Source of the DNA: Leishmania mexicana MHOM/GT/2001/U1103 | Taxonomy: Eukaryota; Euglenozoa; Kinetoplastea; Trypanosomatida; Trypanosomatidae | Direction of reading: 5' to 3' | DNA: 64,000 nt | Assembly (NCBI RefSeq): GCF_000234665.1 | Contig: NC_018338.1 | Span: 1,759,262 to 1,823,261, forward strand | In this document: positions 29,406 to 39,665 of the stretch, one piece after another | Layout of the letters: each line of letters begins with the position of its first letter | Position numbering within the stretch: the first letter of the stretch is position 1 | Notes under the pieces: generated by a model | Databases searched by the model: none | What the model was told of the DNA's origin: nothing | The model's input: the letters and a program-made list of their open reading frames with translations, nothing else | Translations under genes and position numbers: made by a program

Positions 29406-32132
29406 ATGGAAATCACGGATACGATAAAGGAGCGCCTTCGGTACTTTTTCGTGCATCACAGCGAGCCTCCTCTCCCTCTATCGACCCATGATGGCACCAG
29501 CGCGTCCACCTCGCCTCGGACAAGCAGCGGCGCTGCTGCAGCCGGTGCTGGCGGCCGGTCTGTTTTTATTCAAGAGGTGGACTGCATGAAGCTCCTCGAC
29601 GTCTGCCCAGAGGTCGGGTGCACACTGCTGGTTCAGACCACAACAGTCATGGATATGCTGCGGGTGGAGTGCGCGGCACTGTGCAAAGAGGCTGGGCAGG
29701 CGGGGATCCTCAGCAGCAGCATCTCCATCCGCCTCACGCACGTGCCAGCAGCTATGACAGGACTGCCGTCGGTGCCACCCGCTGGCGGCCAACTCGTGCA
29801 GTTATGCGGGTCGATCATTCGCATGTCGACCAAGCGCGTGGTGCCGTATGCGTCGCGGCTAATGTGCCCGCGATGCCATGCTACCACGGAGATCTTCACA
29901 AACGCTTTTGACCGCGCGACGGAAGCCAAGGCGCAGTGCTCGCAGCCCGCCTGCAAGCATGAGCCGATGCAGGTGATTGGTCAGGTTTGGATGGACTACG
30001 CCGAGTGTCGGCTGCAGCAGCGGTCGAACCAGTCAGGCCACCTGCCTCGCAGCGTCCTCGTCACGCTGGATGACGAGCTCAGCATGAAGTGCTCGGTGGG
30101 CCAGTTCGTGGAGGTGGTGGGGATCGCCTTTCCAAAATGGCGGCATGTTTTTCCCTCTAGCAGGCCGAGCATCGAACCGGCCATCTGGGCGGTCAACGTG
30201 CTCCCTATGGAGGCGTATCGCGGGGCGGCCACGTCGACGAGTGGTGCACCTGGACTGCGTCGCCGCGCCGGCAAGACGGACCGGCCAAAGTTCAACCCAG
30301 AGCATTTCTTCACCTCTTTCTGCAAGAACAAGCGCAAACGCGGCGTGACGCTGGTGCGGTCCGTGTGCCCGCATCTCTCCGGCCTCTTCGCGCCCCGATT
30401 TGCAGTGCTGCTCTCCGCCCTCGGCGGGGCGTCGACGACGGGGAAAGTTTCCATGCACGTACGCAACACAATTCACTGCCTCTACGTTGGCGACCCCTCG
30501 ACTGGCAAGACGCAGCTGCTGCGCTTTGCGGCGGCCATCGCGCCGCGCAGCACCTCGACGACCGGCATGGGCAGCACCTCCGCCGGTCTCACAGTGGCGG
30601 CCGCGAAGGAGCATGGCGAGTGGGTGCTGGAGCCTGGTGCATTGGTGCTGAGCGATGGCGGCTCTTGCATCATCGATGAGCTCCGCACCGTCTCTCCAGC
30701 GGATCGTGCCTCGCTGCATGAGGCAATGGAGCAGCAGACCATCTCCGTGGCAAAGGGCGGTCTCGTCACGAAGTTGCGCACCGCCTGCGCGGTCTTGTCG
30801 GCCTGCAATCCGCCGACCCGCCGCGGTGGTCGAACGGAGATCGGCGTTGGCGGTCCGCTGCTGAGCCGCTTTGACTTCATCTTTCTTCTCTGGGACACGC
30901 CGAAGCCAGAGGTGGATGCGCGGATTGCGTCGCACATGCTGCGAGCCAATACTGGAGCACAGACGGTGCTGGAGGAGGAGGAACTGACAGTGGACGAGGT
31001 GGCGCGGTACCTATGGTGGGTGCGCACCCAGTACGCCACGACAGACGGCCCTTTTCTCTCCGACCCGGCCGCTGACCTACTGGGCCGCTACTACGAGGTC
31101 CAACGGCAGCGTGGCGCCAGTCCTGCCCTGGATGACGCGGTGCCGGTGACCGTGCGGTTCCTTGAGTCCCTCGTGCGACTCACACAGGCACACGCGAAGC
31201 TGCATCTACAGACGATATGCACGCTCGAGGACGCCGCGATGGCGGTGTTTCTCATGGAACGCACCGCGTACAGCCTCAAGTGCCCGCTGGACGCTGTGGA
31301 GCCCGGAATGTACAGCAGTTCGCTTGAGCTGGACGAGGTGTTCCTCTCAGATGACCCTGCGGCGCTCGCTCAGCAGGACGCGGTGCTGTCCGCCATCGTC
31401 GATGTCATGTTCCACTACCAGCTGCCGTCAGCGGACCCCTTTAATGGGACCGAGAGGAGAGGCGACGAGGAGATTGCCTTGGCAGATCTTCCCTTCATGC
31501 GGGCGATGCGCGTCACTGGCGCATCGCAGAAAACAAACGCCGCTTCGCCCACCGGCGACGTTACAGGTGAGGACGAGGTGGCGGACGGTACGCTGCTGGC
31601 TCAGAGGAGGGTCCCCTCAGCCTTGCTGCAGGACAAGACCCTTGTCGCCATCGCCAGCGCTGAGCGACTGGCGGAGGAGGTTGGCCGGACCTCTGGCACC
31701 GCCTACAGCGTTGCGCGCTATCCCGGCTCCAGTATTGAGCGGGCCGCGGACTCGTCGCCAAGAGCCGTGGCGGATCTCTTGCAATCTCAGCGGGTGCGTC
31801 CGTCATCGTCTGTGGCACCATGCGCATTCGCTCCCTCGCAGCCGAGCCCGCTACCCGCTCTCGTCGAAGAGGGGCAAGCACCGGATTACACACAGCTGAT
31901 GGCAGGAAAGAGGCCGAAGGAGGCGGGCGAGGATGAGCTGCTGCTACCGGATAGCGAGCACCACTCCTCCGCCTCCAGCGCGCCGCCCTCGCAGCAAATG
32001 GCGGCCCGTCCTCTTCCATCGCCGTCATTATCCGTTCCCGAAACCGGTTCATTGCCGTACTCGCTCCTGCCAAACGGTGCGCGGAAACGGTCTGCTGAGG
32101 ACATCATGCGCAGTCTTCGATTCCGCCCGTGA
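29406..32132 (+). CDS. MCM9: MCM9-like AAA+ DNA helicase
   Basis: 908 residues from the ATG at 29406. Zinc-finger cysteines lie in CPRC and CSQPAC (about 154-184). The MCM AAA+ core spans about 310-640: Walker A GDPSTGKT (about 361-368), the MCM9-like segment TTGMGSTSAGLTVAAAKEHGEW, Walker B in IIDEL, sensor ACNPP, and arginine finger LLSRFD (about 487). The TTG.GSTSAGLT and EAMEQQTISVAKGGLVTKL wording matches MCM9 better than MCM8 or MCM2-7. MCM9 works with MCM8 in recombination and mismatch repair rather than replication licensing. Variants are Ser for Gly at the third Walker A position after GD, and IDEL instead of IDEF in Walker B. The tail from about 660 is low complexity. A 5'-truncated SIDER-like repeat lies in its 3'UTR. 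Confidence 0.85.
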   Translation: MEITDTIKERLRYFFVHHSEPPLPLSTHDGTSASTSPRTSSGAAAAGAGGRSVFIQEVDCMKLLDVCPEVGCTLLVQTTTVMDMLRVECAALCKEAGQAGILSSSISIRLTHVPAAMTGLPSVPPAGGQLVQLCGSIIRMSTKRVVPYASRLMCPRCHATTEIFTNAFDRATEAKAQCSQPACKHEPMQVIGQVWMDYAECRLQQRSNQSGHLPRSVLVTLDDELSMKCSVGQFVEVVGIAFPKWRHVFPSSRPSIEPAIWAVNVLPMEAYRGAATSTSGAPGLRRRAGKTDRPKFNPEHFFTSFCKNKRKRGVTLVRSVCPHLSGLFAPRFAVLLSALGGASTTGKVSMHVRNTIHCLYVGDPSTGKTQLLRFAAAIAPRSTSTTGMGSTSAGLTVAAAKEHGEWVLEPGALVLSDGGSCIIDELRTVSPADRASLHEAMEQQTISVAKGGLVTKLRTACAVLSACNPPTRRGGRTEIGVGGPLLSRFDFIFLLWDTPKPEVDARIASHMLRANTGAQTVLEEEELTVDEVARYLWWVRTQYATTDGPFLSDPAADLLGRYYEVQRQRGASPALDDAVPVTVRFLESLVRLTQAHAKLHLQTICTLEDAAMAVFLMERTAYSLKCPLDAVEPGMYSSSLELDEVFLSDDPAALAQQDAVLSAIVDVMFHYQLPSADPFNGTERRGDEEIALADLPFMRAMRVTGASQKTNAASPTGDVTGEDEVADGTLLAQRRVPSALLQDKTLVAIASAERLAEEVGRTSGTAYSVARYPGSSIERAADSSPRAVADLLQSQRVRPSSSVAPCAFAPSQPSPLPALVEEGQAPDYTQLMAGKRPKEAGEDELLLPDSEHHSSASSAPPSQQMAARPLPSPSLSVPETGSLPYSLLPNGARKRSAEDIMRSLRFRP

Positions 32133-35100
32133 AGAGGGCACCTTTGGGTGGTTGGGTGTGGGCCTTTTTTTATGCCTATCAACGATTCTCCCCTCACGCT
32201 TCTCTCACTCTCGGTCCGATCGCCTCTGACTTTGTGCAGTCCCGTCGAACGCTGTCCAGCGCACCTGTCTGAGCCGTCTCGTTGACCAGAAAGGTGAACA
32301 CGAGGAGACTAGGATAACGGCAGCCTGCACAAGGCGCGTGAAGCCAGCGCCGTGCTGTGAAGGCGCCGCTGACGGCGTTGCTGTCTGTACTCTTGAGGGT
32401 GACTGATGCGGTACGAACCTGCTTTGCCCTTCCCCTGCTCACCTCCGTTGTTGCCTTCCACAGGGTACTCCCCCCGCGTTCTCTGTTCCTTCTGCCTTTT
32501 GTTGGGAAAACACTTTGTTTTGTTTTTTGCCCGGTCCCATTGTTGTCTCATCGGTGTTGTGGCCGTTTCTCTCTCTTGACAGACGCCCGCGCACACGTCC
32601 AATCATCATCATTCCCTCCTCCTCACGACTGGAGGAGTCAGCAGCCGCAGAGACATACGAAAACCGAAAAGGGCACGAAACCAGGCGCAGGGAAGTGCCC
32701 GCAGAGTAAACGCCCCCCCTACACACAGTCTCTCGGCGCTGTCTTTTACTGTTGTGGCGACGTGCCCTTGACAGCGAATACGGCCGACGAACGCTCGCCC
32801 TCGCTCTTTTCCTTATCCCTTCCTCTCCGCCCTGTGCCGACAGGTGCGTGTGCACCACTCCCTCAAGGAGAGTTGGAATGCCAACCGATTCAGTATAGCA
32901 CATTCCGTCGACCCCCGCTCCATCCCATCTCCCTCTCTCACGCGATAGGAAGTATGCCAGGCAGGGTTATTGTGTATGAGGCTGTGGTCTTGATGGTGCA
33001 GAGGTGGGCGAGGGGTGGGTGCGCGTGCGCTGAGTACCGATGAGCCGATTGCGGAAAGGGAGCTGTGCATCGGCATTCTCATGCACGGTCGCGCCTCGCG
33101 TGGCTCCGCGCTTGCGGCGCTCCAGATGGATTACACCGGCTGCCGACGGCACCACCTGAGCACCAAAGACCGTTGAAAAGGCCGGCGTCCCGCGCACGTG
33201 GGGATCCTGACGGCGGATGGCTCGATCATTCATGCTGCTGAGGGAACGGAGAGGGACACAGGTGTCGGAGGAGTGCATCCGTCGCCTCGAGAGTCCCGCT
33301 CACAGCACGTGCCTGGAGGCGGCGGTCAGCCGATTCATGGACAACCGCCCGCGCCCGCTGCCGGGAGACGAAGCGGATGCTGGCATGGACCTCTGCAGAA
33401 CGCTCACCCTGTCCCAAACGTCACAGTTGACCCGTATTGCCCAGGCTGGTGCATGATACAGACCCTCGTCGTTGTCTTCTGGACGATCTACGGCGTCGCA
33501 TTCAACGAGCCGGGCATGACGCCAGCAGAGAACCGCGACAGCGCAGACGTGTCTGCGCCGTCCATATGATTAGGCAAGTCGTCAGCGCGGCACCAACGCA
33601 TCTCTCACCCGGCGCTCGCGCACTGCCTGGTGGTCTGGGGAGCCTGAGCTAAGCCCCGAGGAGGGATGCAGCAGGCGGCGACCGGCCCGATAGGGGAGCG
33701 GCTGTGAGGCGTCCTGCGAGGCAGGGGGGGCGTCGTGCTCTCTTACGATTGAGTCGGTGCGTCGCCGTAAGGCTCGTGTGCAGCGCTGCTTTGGACGACT
33801 TGAGGAGGCCTGTGAGAGGCCGGGGGTGGTGTGGAGTGGAGTTTGACCCGTGTATGGCAGGGAAAGAGCTTCGTGGAAACAAACTCGTTGCTTGTCTCGC
33901 CTGAGGCCCGAGAGATTGGCAGGTTCTCTCTTCCCATTGTCTTGTGAGGCTCCCTGTCGCTGCTTTTTTTTTTCTGAGGCAGGGCGGGTGTGTGAAGGGA
34001 GGTTTTGACAGTACAGTTCTTGAAAGCGAAGATGACATTAGGGATTTGAGCCTCGTGAGGCGTTCAGAGCAACCAGCGGAGCACGCAGAGCGCTGAGTAG
34101 CTGTGCTTTGGGGAGTCCATGGGATGTGTGCGCACAGAAGGGTTTTGCTGTCTCCCTCCTCTCCCTTTTCTTTTCCATCTCTCTCTCTTCTGCTGGCTCT
34201 ATACTGGATGCAAGGGATTCTGGGAGAGAGCACGACATCGGCGCACAGATCCAATCGCACCCACGAAGGAAAAAAAGAATGAAGAAATTGCGACGGTGGA
34301 CTTGTTCTCAACTGGGTGCGCCCGCCTGTAGCTTGCGCGTCTGTGATGCTCTCTGTCAGGGACAGCCGCCACTCCATTGCTCGATGGAGAGGGAAGCCGA
34401 GTGTCCGCCAGGGTCTCTCTTCTTTTTTGTTTGCGTGCCTCCCGGCTCACACGCGTCAAAGAGTCACAGGAGAGGTGGGTTGTGTGTGGGTGTATACGTC
34501 TTTCATTGGCGGAGCGGCGGGCAGCTGAAAGTCGCTGGCACCTCTCATTCTCTTTCTTTTATGTTGATAGTGAGATACTATTAGGACCGCCGTTTATGTT
34601 GCATCCGTGCCCACGGACGCTGCGCGCACCGAGATATCTCATCATTGATGACCATGTATGCGCCCCCCCCTTCTCACATGCACATTCAAACCCTGTTCTG
34701 CCCACTTCTACGTCACATCTGCTGGGACTTCGATCTTCTCTCCATCCTCACTTGGGATGTGGACCCCCTTCCCTACCTACGTCATTACTCAAGCACTCAT
34801 AGGATTCATGTGTGTCTCTCTGAAACAAAACGAAAACCACGCATACCACAACGCAAAGGACAAGACCTACCTCGTCGAGTGCGACAGCGGCATCTGCTCT
34901 CAGAAGGATACCGCACATACAATCGGTTGTCCCATCCTCTTTCTTTTCAAACGCACTTTGTAACCTTTTTTTTGGTCTTGCCTCACCTCTGCCGTAACGC
35001 TGCTGAGCTGTGTATGTGTGTGTGCTGCGTGTCACCCTTCGTGCCTTATTCCTTTCCTTTCTCACCTTCTGCCACCGCCATATAGTCGTGTAGTGGGGCC

Positions 35101-36112
35101 CTGGAGGGAGACAGCAGGTGCGAAGTCGTCTTTCCGCCCTGGTTTCTGCCTCTGCGAGGCCCCTCTCTTTATCCCCTGTTTTTATTTGTTTTCTCTGCTC
35201 GCGGCGTGTTGCTCCTCCATTTCGTCTTTGCTTTGTCCTTTGCGCGCGCACTTGGATCGTGTGCTGTCGGTGGCCCTCCCCCTCTCTTCACGAGCGTCTC
35301 GCGAGATCCTTTTGACCGCGTGTGCAAGAGCCGCTGCGCGTTCGAGCAGGAGGCAGAGAACAAGCAAGGAACGACAGGCAGACACCAACTGAGAAAAGCA
35401 GGACGCAGCGCTTATCCGTGTCGCACGCGACTTTGGACGCGGTGTGTCAGCGGGTGGGGGGCGTTCATCTCGCGTTTGTTTTTCTCCCCTCTACTAGTGT
35501 GTTCTCTTTTTGTTGCCATCACCAGTGCTGACCTCCCCTTTCGCTCACTCTGTGGCTGCCCTTCGCATGAATGTACGACTGAGTGGCGAATTTGGTTCAT
35601 TGGTAAAGTGAGCGTGCGCTTCTTTTTTTTATCTTGCTGTTGTTGTTCTGCTCGCGTGCACGCGCGAACCAGGACCGTGGGAAGGAACAGGAGAGAGTAA
35701 GGGGGATCTCGAGGCTGACACGGGAACTGCTGGCTGCTGGAGCACACGTCAACACACTCCTTGTGTATCCACTGTCAACTTTGTCGGCCAGTTACTTCTA
35801 TTCCCTTCACGCCTTCTTCAACTTCTTACGTGTGGCCTGCTTGGTCTGCACTTGGGCTCCTGAAGACGATTGGCTGCTGTTCTTTTTTTTCCGACACCCG
35901 CGCACCGTCTCACACCCCACACGCCCGAGGAAGTCGCACAAAGCAAGCGCACACGTACAAGAGAAAGCAAGACACACACACACACACACACAGAGGTGGA
36001 GGTGGCGTACACGAGAAAAAAAAGGTCTAAAGAAGTCTGCGCTTTGTGTGTCTCAGTGGCAGCCACGAAGCTGAAAAGTAAAACCGCTTTCATCCGACGG
36101 CTCTCTGCTAAG
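32133..36112 (+). other. 4-kb spacer with a truncated SIDER-like repeat; no intact gene
   Basis: About 32133-32950 and 34100-36100 are CT-rich. About 32980-33900 is not, and ends in the dispersed repeat (33586-33870). Frames at about 33040-33570 are open for short stretches in all three phases with interspersed stops, so this may be a decayed element rather than a gene. A CA run (35971-35990) precedes the TTLL gene. Confidence 0.5.
33586..33870 (+). repeat. SIDER-like degenerate retroposon, copy C (5'-truncated)
   Basis: It begins at CGCGGCACCAACGCATCTCT and follows copy B closely through GGGGAGCCTGAGC, GAGGAGGGATGCAGCAG, GGGAGCGGCTGTGAGGCGTC and GTAAGGCTCG, then shares with copy A the block GAGGAGGCCTGTGAGAGGCC and the GTGGAGTGGAGTTT end. 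The left half with the two signature-like motifs is absent. It also lacks the internal AAGGGGGAAGGCTGGTAGAGC block of the others. It lies about 1.4 kb past the MCM9-like stop, in its probable 3'UTR. Confidence 0.65.
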
Positions 36113-38290
36113 ATGAGTTCGTCGGCGAACACATTTCCGGCGCTGTCGGGCGGATTCAAGTTGCCTTCTGTGACGGCCGCGCCGAAAACTAGTGTGACTC
36201 GCATACCGGCTCGCGTCGTGCATCAGACACGCGCTTTGCCTTCCGTCACGCGCGACTTGGTTGCTCCGACGCCGTCATCGACGCCATCGCTGTACCCACA
36301 GAGTCTGTGGTGGGACGCGCAGCAGGGTAAAGAGGACACGGACAAGATTACTCGCAAGCGCACCTACAGGGTAAGCGACTATCCTCCCATTATCGTGGGC
36401 AAGTACGTGACGGATCCGACAGGAAAGGACTTTTCCAACCCACAGTACGTGCCCGCAGGGACGGCGGCGCGCTCTCGCTCGTCGTCGCGCGCCGCAGCCA
36501 GGAGCGACGCAGGTGTGACCGCTCTCAGCCGGATCTCGAGCTCCGCGACGACGTGCTCTACCTGCACTACGACCTCGTCTACCGTTCACGGCTCCGAGGA
36601 GGACGAGGAAAACCTCGCGCTACGCGTCACCGCAAAGCGGAAACTGTTTACGGTGGTGATGCCCATCTACCCCTCCTCCGCTGCGAGCTTCTTCTTCCCG
36701 ACAGCATACGTGCAGTCATCCCGCGACGCGGCAGATTGGCGAGGTCCACCGAAGAAGATTAACGAAGATCTACACCCTAACGACCGCGCCAATTTCTCGC
36801 TCTCCTTCGTTTCCGTGCGCGAGAACAACCTGAATCGGATGGGGCTGTACAAGATCGGTCCCGGCGCTGTCGCCTTCAGCGCGGTCATCAAGGCCTTTGA
36901 GGCGGGCGGGCTCCGGTACACGGACTCCAACAAAGACTTCAACATATTGTGGGCCAAGCGGGCCACCGTCTATACCCTGTCCTCGCTGAATGCGTACCAA
37001 AAGGTGAACCACTTCCCAGGTACGTGGGGTGTGGGCCGCAAGGACCGGCTGGCCTACAACATCCGCCGCATGCAGCGGCACTTCGGCGACGATGCCTTTG
37101 ACATTGTGCCCAAGTCCTTCCTCATCCCTCAAGACGAAGCGGAACTGCGCCGCGATGCGGAGATGGACCCCGGCACCCCGGAGAAGCCGCTGATCTACAT
37201 TGTCAAGCCCGGCGCGTCTAGCTGCGGACGAGGGATCCACCTCTTCAAGGGCGTTCCGCCCATGCCTCGGGGGGCGGGGCGCGAGAAGGAGATGGTGTGT
37301 CAGCGGTACATTGGCAACCCCTTGCTCATCTATGGCCGCAAGTTTGACCTGCGTCTCTACTGCGTGGTCACCTCCTTCGACCCGTTGCGGATCTACCTCT
37401 TTGATGAGGGTCTCGTGCGGTTCGCGGCTAAGAAGTACAGCGGCCCTGACCAGGACCTTGACAACATCCATGTACATCTCACCAACTACTCCGTTAATAA
37501 AACGGCGGAGCTGAGCAAGGAAAGCAACGGCAAGGACTACGAGAGTGACGACCCACTTGACATCAAGTGGTGCCTCTCCGACTTCAAGCGGCACTTGGCA
37601 TCGCACCACCCACTGGGGCTTGCTGCCTGGGACCGCATCCAGTTCGAGTGCGAGGATGTGGTGATAAAGACGTTTCTCAGTATTGAGCACAACGTGGTGG
37701 AGGAGGTGACGCGCAACTGCGCCGATAGAAGCGGACGCAACTGCTTTGAACTGTTCGGGCTGGACTTGATGGCGGATGACAATCTCAAGGTGCGGCTGCT
37801 GGAGGTCAACATCATGCCCTCGCTGGCGACAGGCAGCTCTCTCGACAAAGCCGTGAAGTCCCGCATGCTGTCGCACATGTTGACGCTGGTGCGCGTCATT
37901 CCGTATCGACGGGATAGTCAGCTGGACCCCAACAACACGGACGGCATCTACGTGCCGCGCGGCATTCAGCGGCAGCCGGGAGAGCGCACCTACAAATTTG
38001 GCAATCACCCCTTTCCGAGCGCTCGTATTGTGGAGCGGCCGCTGCTGACCTCCTTCAACGACCCGAACAACGAAGACTCGAACCTGTCCATGGCCGAGTT
38101 GCTCATGTTGCGCGAGTATGAGGAGGAGTTGCAGTGCGCTGGCAGCTTTCGGTGCATCTACCCTGTTGGTCGCACCGTTAACAGATATCTTCCCTACTTT
38201 TTGCATGGCGTCCGCCGCAGCAACTACCTGCTGGCGTCGGCGGCGGTGATGAAGTCGAAGCGGCCGCAGAACGAGAAGCTCTTCGATTAA
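36113..38290 (+). CDS. Tubulin-tyrosine-ligase-like protein, probable polyglutamylase (TTLL4-like)
   Basis: 725 residues from the ATG at 36113 (open frame upstream to 35870). The N-terminal ~170 residues are Ser/Thr/Ala-rich and likely disordered. The TTL ATP-grasp domain covers about 270-620: FPGTWGVGRKDRLAYN (about 301), YIVKPGASSCGRGIHL (about 362), KFDLRLYCVV (about 410), HLTNYSVNK (about 455), FELFGLDLM (about 545) and LLEVNIMPSL (about 562), the last supplying metal and ATP ligands. The N-terminal HFPG..GVGRKDRL and SFLIPQD elements match TTLL4-type enzymes, which add glutamate side chains to tubulin and other proteins. In trypanosomatids these modify subpellicular and axonemal microtubules. 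Exact specificity (initiation versus elongation, alpha versus beta tubulin) cannot be read from sequence. Confidence 0.9.
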   Translation: MSSSANTFPALSGGFKLPSVTAAPKTSVTRIPARVVHQTRALPSVTRDLVAPTPSSTPSLYPQSLWWDAQQGKEDTDKITRKRTYRVSDYPPIIVGKYVTDPTGKDFSNPQYVPAGTAARSRSSSRAAARSDAGVTALSRISSSATTCSTCTTTSSTVHGSEEDEENLALRVTAKRKLFTVVMPIYPSSAASFFFPTAYVQSSRDAADWRGPPKKINEDLHPNDRANFSLSFVSVRENNLNRMGLYKIGPGAVAFSAVIKAFEAGGLRYTDSNKDFNILWAKRATVYTLSSLNAYQKVNHFPGTWGVGRKDRLAYNIRRMQRHFGDDAFDIVPKSFLIPQDEAELRRDAEMDPGTPEKPLIYIVKPGASSCGRGIHLFKGVPPMPRGAGREKEMVCQRYIGNPLLIYGRKFDLRLYCVVTSFDPLRIYLFDEGLVRFAAKKYSGPDQDLDNIHVHLTNYSVNKTAELSKESNGKDYESDDPLDIKWCLSDFKRHLASHHPLGLAAWDRIQFECEDVVIKTFLSIEHNVVEEVTRNCADRSGRNCFELFGLDLMADDNLKVRLLEVNIMPSLATGSSLDKAVKSRMLSHMLTLVRVIPYRRDSQLDPNNTDGIYVPRGIQRQPGERTYKFGNHPFPSARIVERPLLTSFNDPNNEDSNLSMAELLMLREYEEELQCAGSFRCIYPVGRTVNRYLPYFLHGVRRSNYLLASAAVMKSKRPQNEKLFD

Positions 38291-39665
38291 ACTGGAGATG
38301 ATACATACTTTTGCCCAGGAGCTGCGGTCCGCATTCTGTAAGTTGAGATGGACAGCCAATGTAATGGTGCGAGGTGGATGGTGGTGGCGTGCGAAAAGGG
38401 GGTGGCGAGGAGAAGAGTGTGGCGTGTGGTGCGAAATGCAGGCTGATTCCCCCTTCCCCACCTCTGCGGTGTCATGGGGGAGAGTGATGTGGGCATCTGC
38501 TTCTACAGCGTACGTGCTCTTCCGTCGAACGAAGTGCGGATCACATGGACGGCAAACAAGGGCAATAGGCTGGTAGCATGGAGGCGTCCTCACGGCATCA
38601 CCGACATCTTGGTTTAAAGCGAACATGTACAAACCCATCGACGTTTTGCTCGCACCCTCTTCAAGTCCGCGCGCACGTGCTTGTGTGCCCCTGTTCTCCA
38701 TTTCGCTGTGTGGACGTGCCCTCACGTTGACATTTACATTTGTATATGTGTGTGTGTGCTAGCATTGCCATCCTGCTCAGGTTGAGCGATGGATGACGGT
38801 AAGAGGGCTGTACTTGTATGTGCGCTTTTCGCAGGGTTTGAAATGTGCGAGCTCGCTCGTCACGCGCGCTTGTTTCTGGAACCCCATTCAGCGCAGCTTG
38901 AACACACTGAAAGCGATGGAGGGCAAGCAGCACCCGCCACTCAGCACAGCCACAGCAACGACGGCATCGGCCAACAGTCAAAGACGTTTCTGCGTGTGAG
39001 CGCAGGCGGTCATCTCATTACTTTGCTGCCGGTTATACAGTGCTGCTGAGTTGTTGCTCTGGCGCTCCCTCTTCCTAATTACCTTTCTGTGAGCATAGAT
39101 AAAGGTGGCGATCTCGTACCTCCCTTCTTTAATCTGACGCGCGTCGATCGGTTTGGTGGCGGCGCGCCCCTGCGCGTGCGTAGACTGTCGTGATGAGTTG
39201 TTCTTGGGCCCTTTTTTCTCTGTACTCCCCTGTGAGGGCTTTAGCCGGTCATGTTACCATGTCAATACCCGTTCTTCGCTGCAACTTCTCAACCCCGTGT
39301 ACTGCCTTTCCAAGTGTCTCTGTCCGTATCTCTGAAGAGGTTTCGCACGCACCGACTACAAAACTCGATGATCCCTCCGTTCGACGCGTGCCTTGTCGTC
39401 GGCTGGGCGTGCACGTCTTCGCCATCTAAACCCTCAACCGTCATGCTCTTCTCGCTCTTCTTCCATCTCTTCCTGAGTTTGCGTGTCAGTCGGCTTCTTC
39501 AGCTCACATCTTTCTTCATCCGGCTCATCCCATACCGTTGCCGTCTTCCGTTTCGGAGTTGTCTTCCGTCTTGGTTGTCTAAAGGGCCGTTGACAACGGC
39601 TTGACTCGCGGTGCTTGCCGTAACTTCTCTCCTCTCCTTCTCCCGAGCACCCCCACATTGTCATC
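38291..39665 (+). other. Spacer, no gene supported
   Basis: An 86-codon frame at 38789-39049 follows a short pyrimidine tract and AG but is otherwise unremarkable. From about 39190 the sequence is CT-rich leader of the next gene. Confidence 0.5.
39624..39647 (+). promoter_or_regulatory. Predicted trans-splice acceptor of the polyQ membrane protein gene
   Basis: The tract CTTCTCTCCTCTCCTTCTCCCG is followed by AG at 39646-39647, 18 bases before the ATG at 39666. Confidence 0.55.

Noticed and set aside
33217..33456. 79-codon + frame as a gene
   Set aside because: Flanked by stops in a region where all three phases are partly open, next to a retroposon repeat. It has no splice-like leader and no homolog is recognised; more likely a relic.
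36770..38725. 651-codon open frame on the minus strand
   Set aside because: It is antisense to the TTLL gene. Its translation is His/Arg/Val-rich without a family match, and long antisense frames are common opposite GC-rich Leishmania genes.
38789..39049. 86-codon + frame after a short pyrimidine tract
   Set aside because: Length near chance, a second frame overlaps, and there is no hydrophobic or domain signal.
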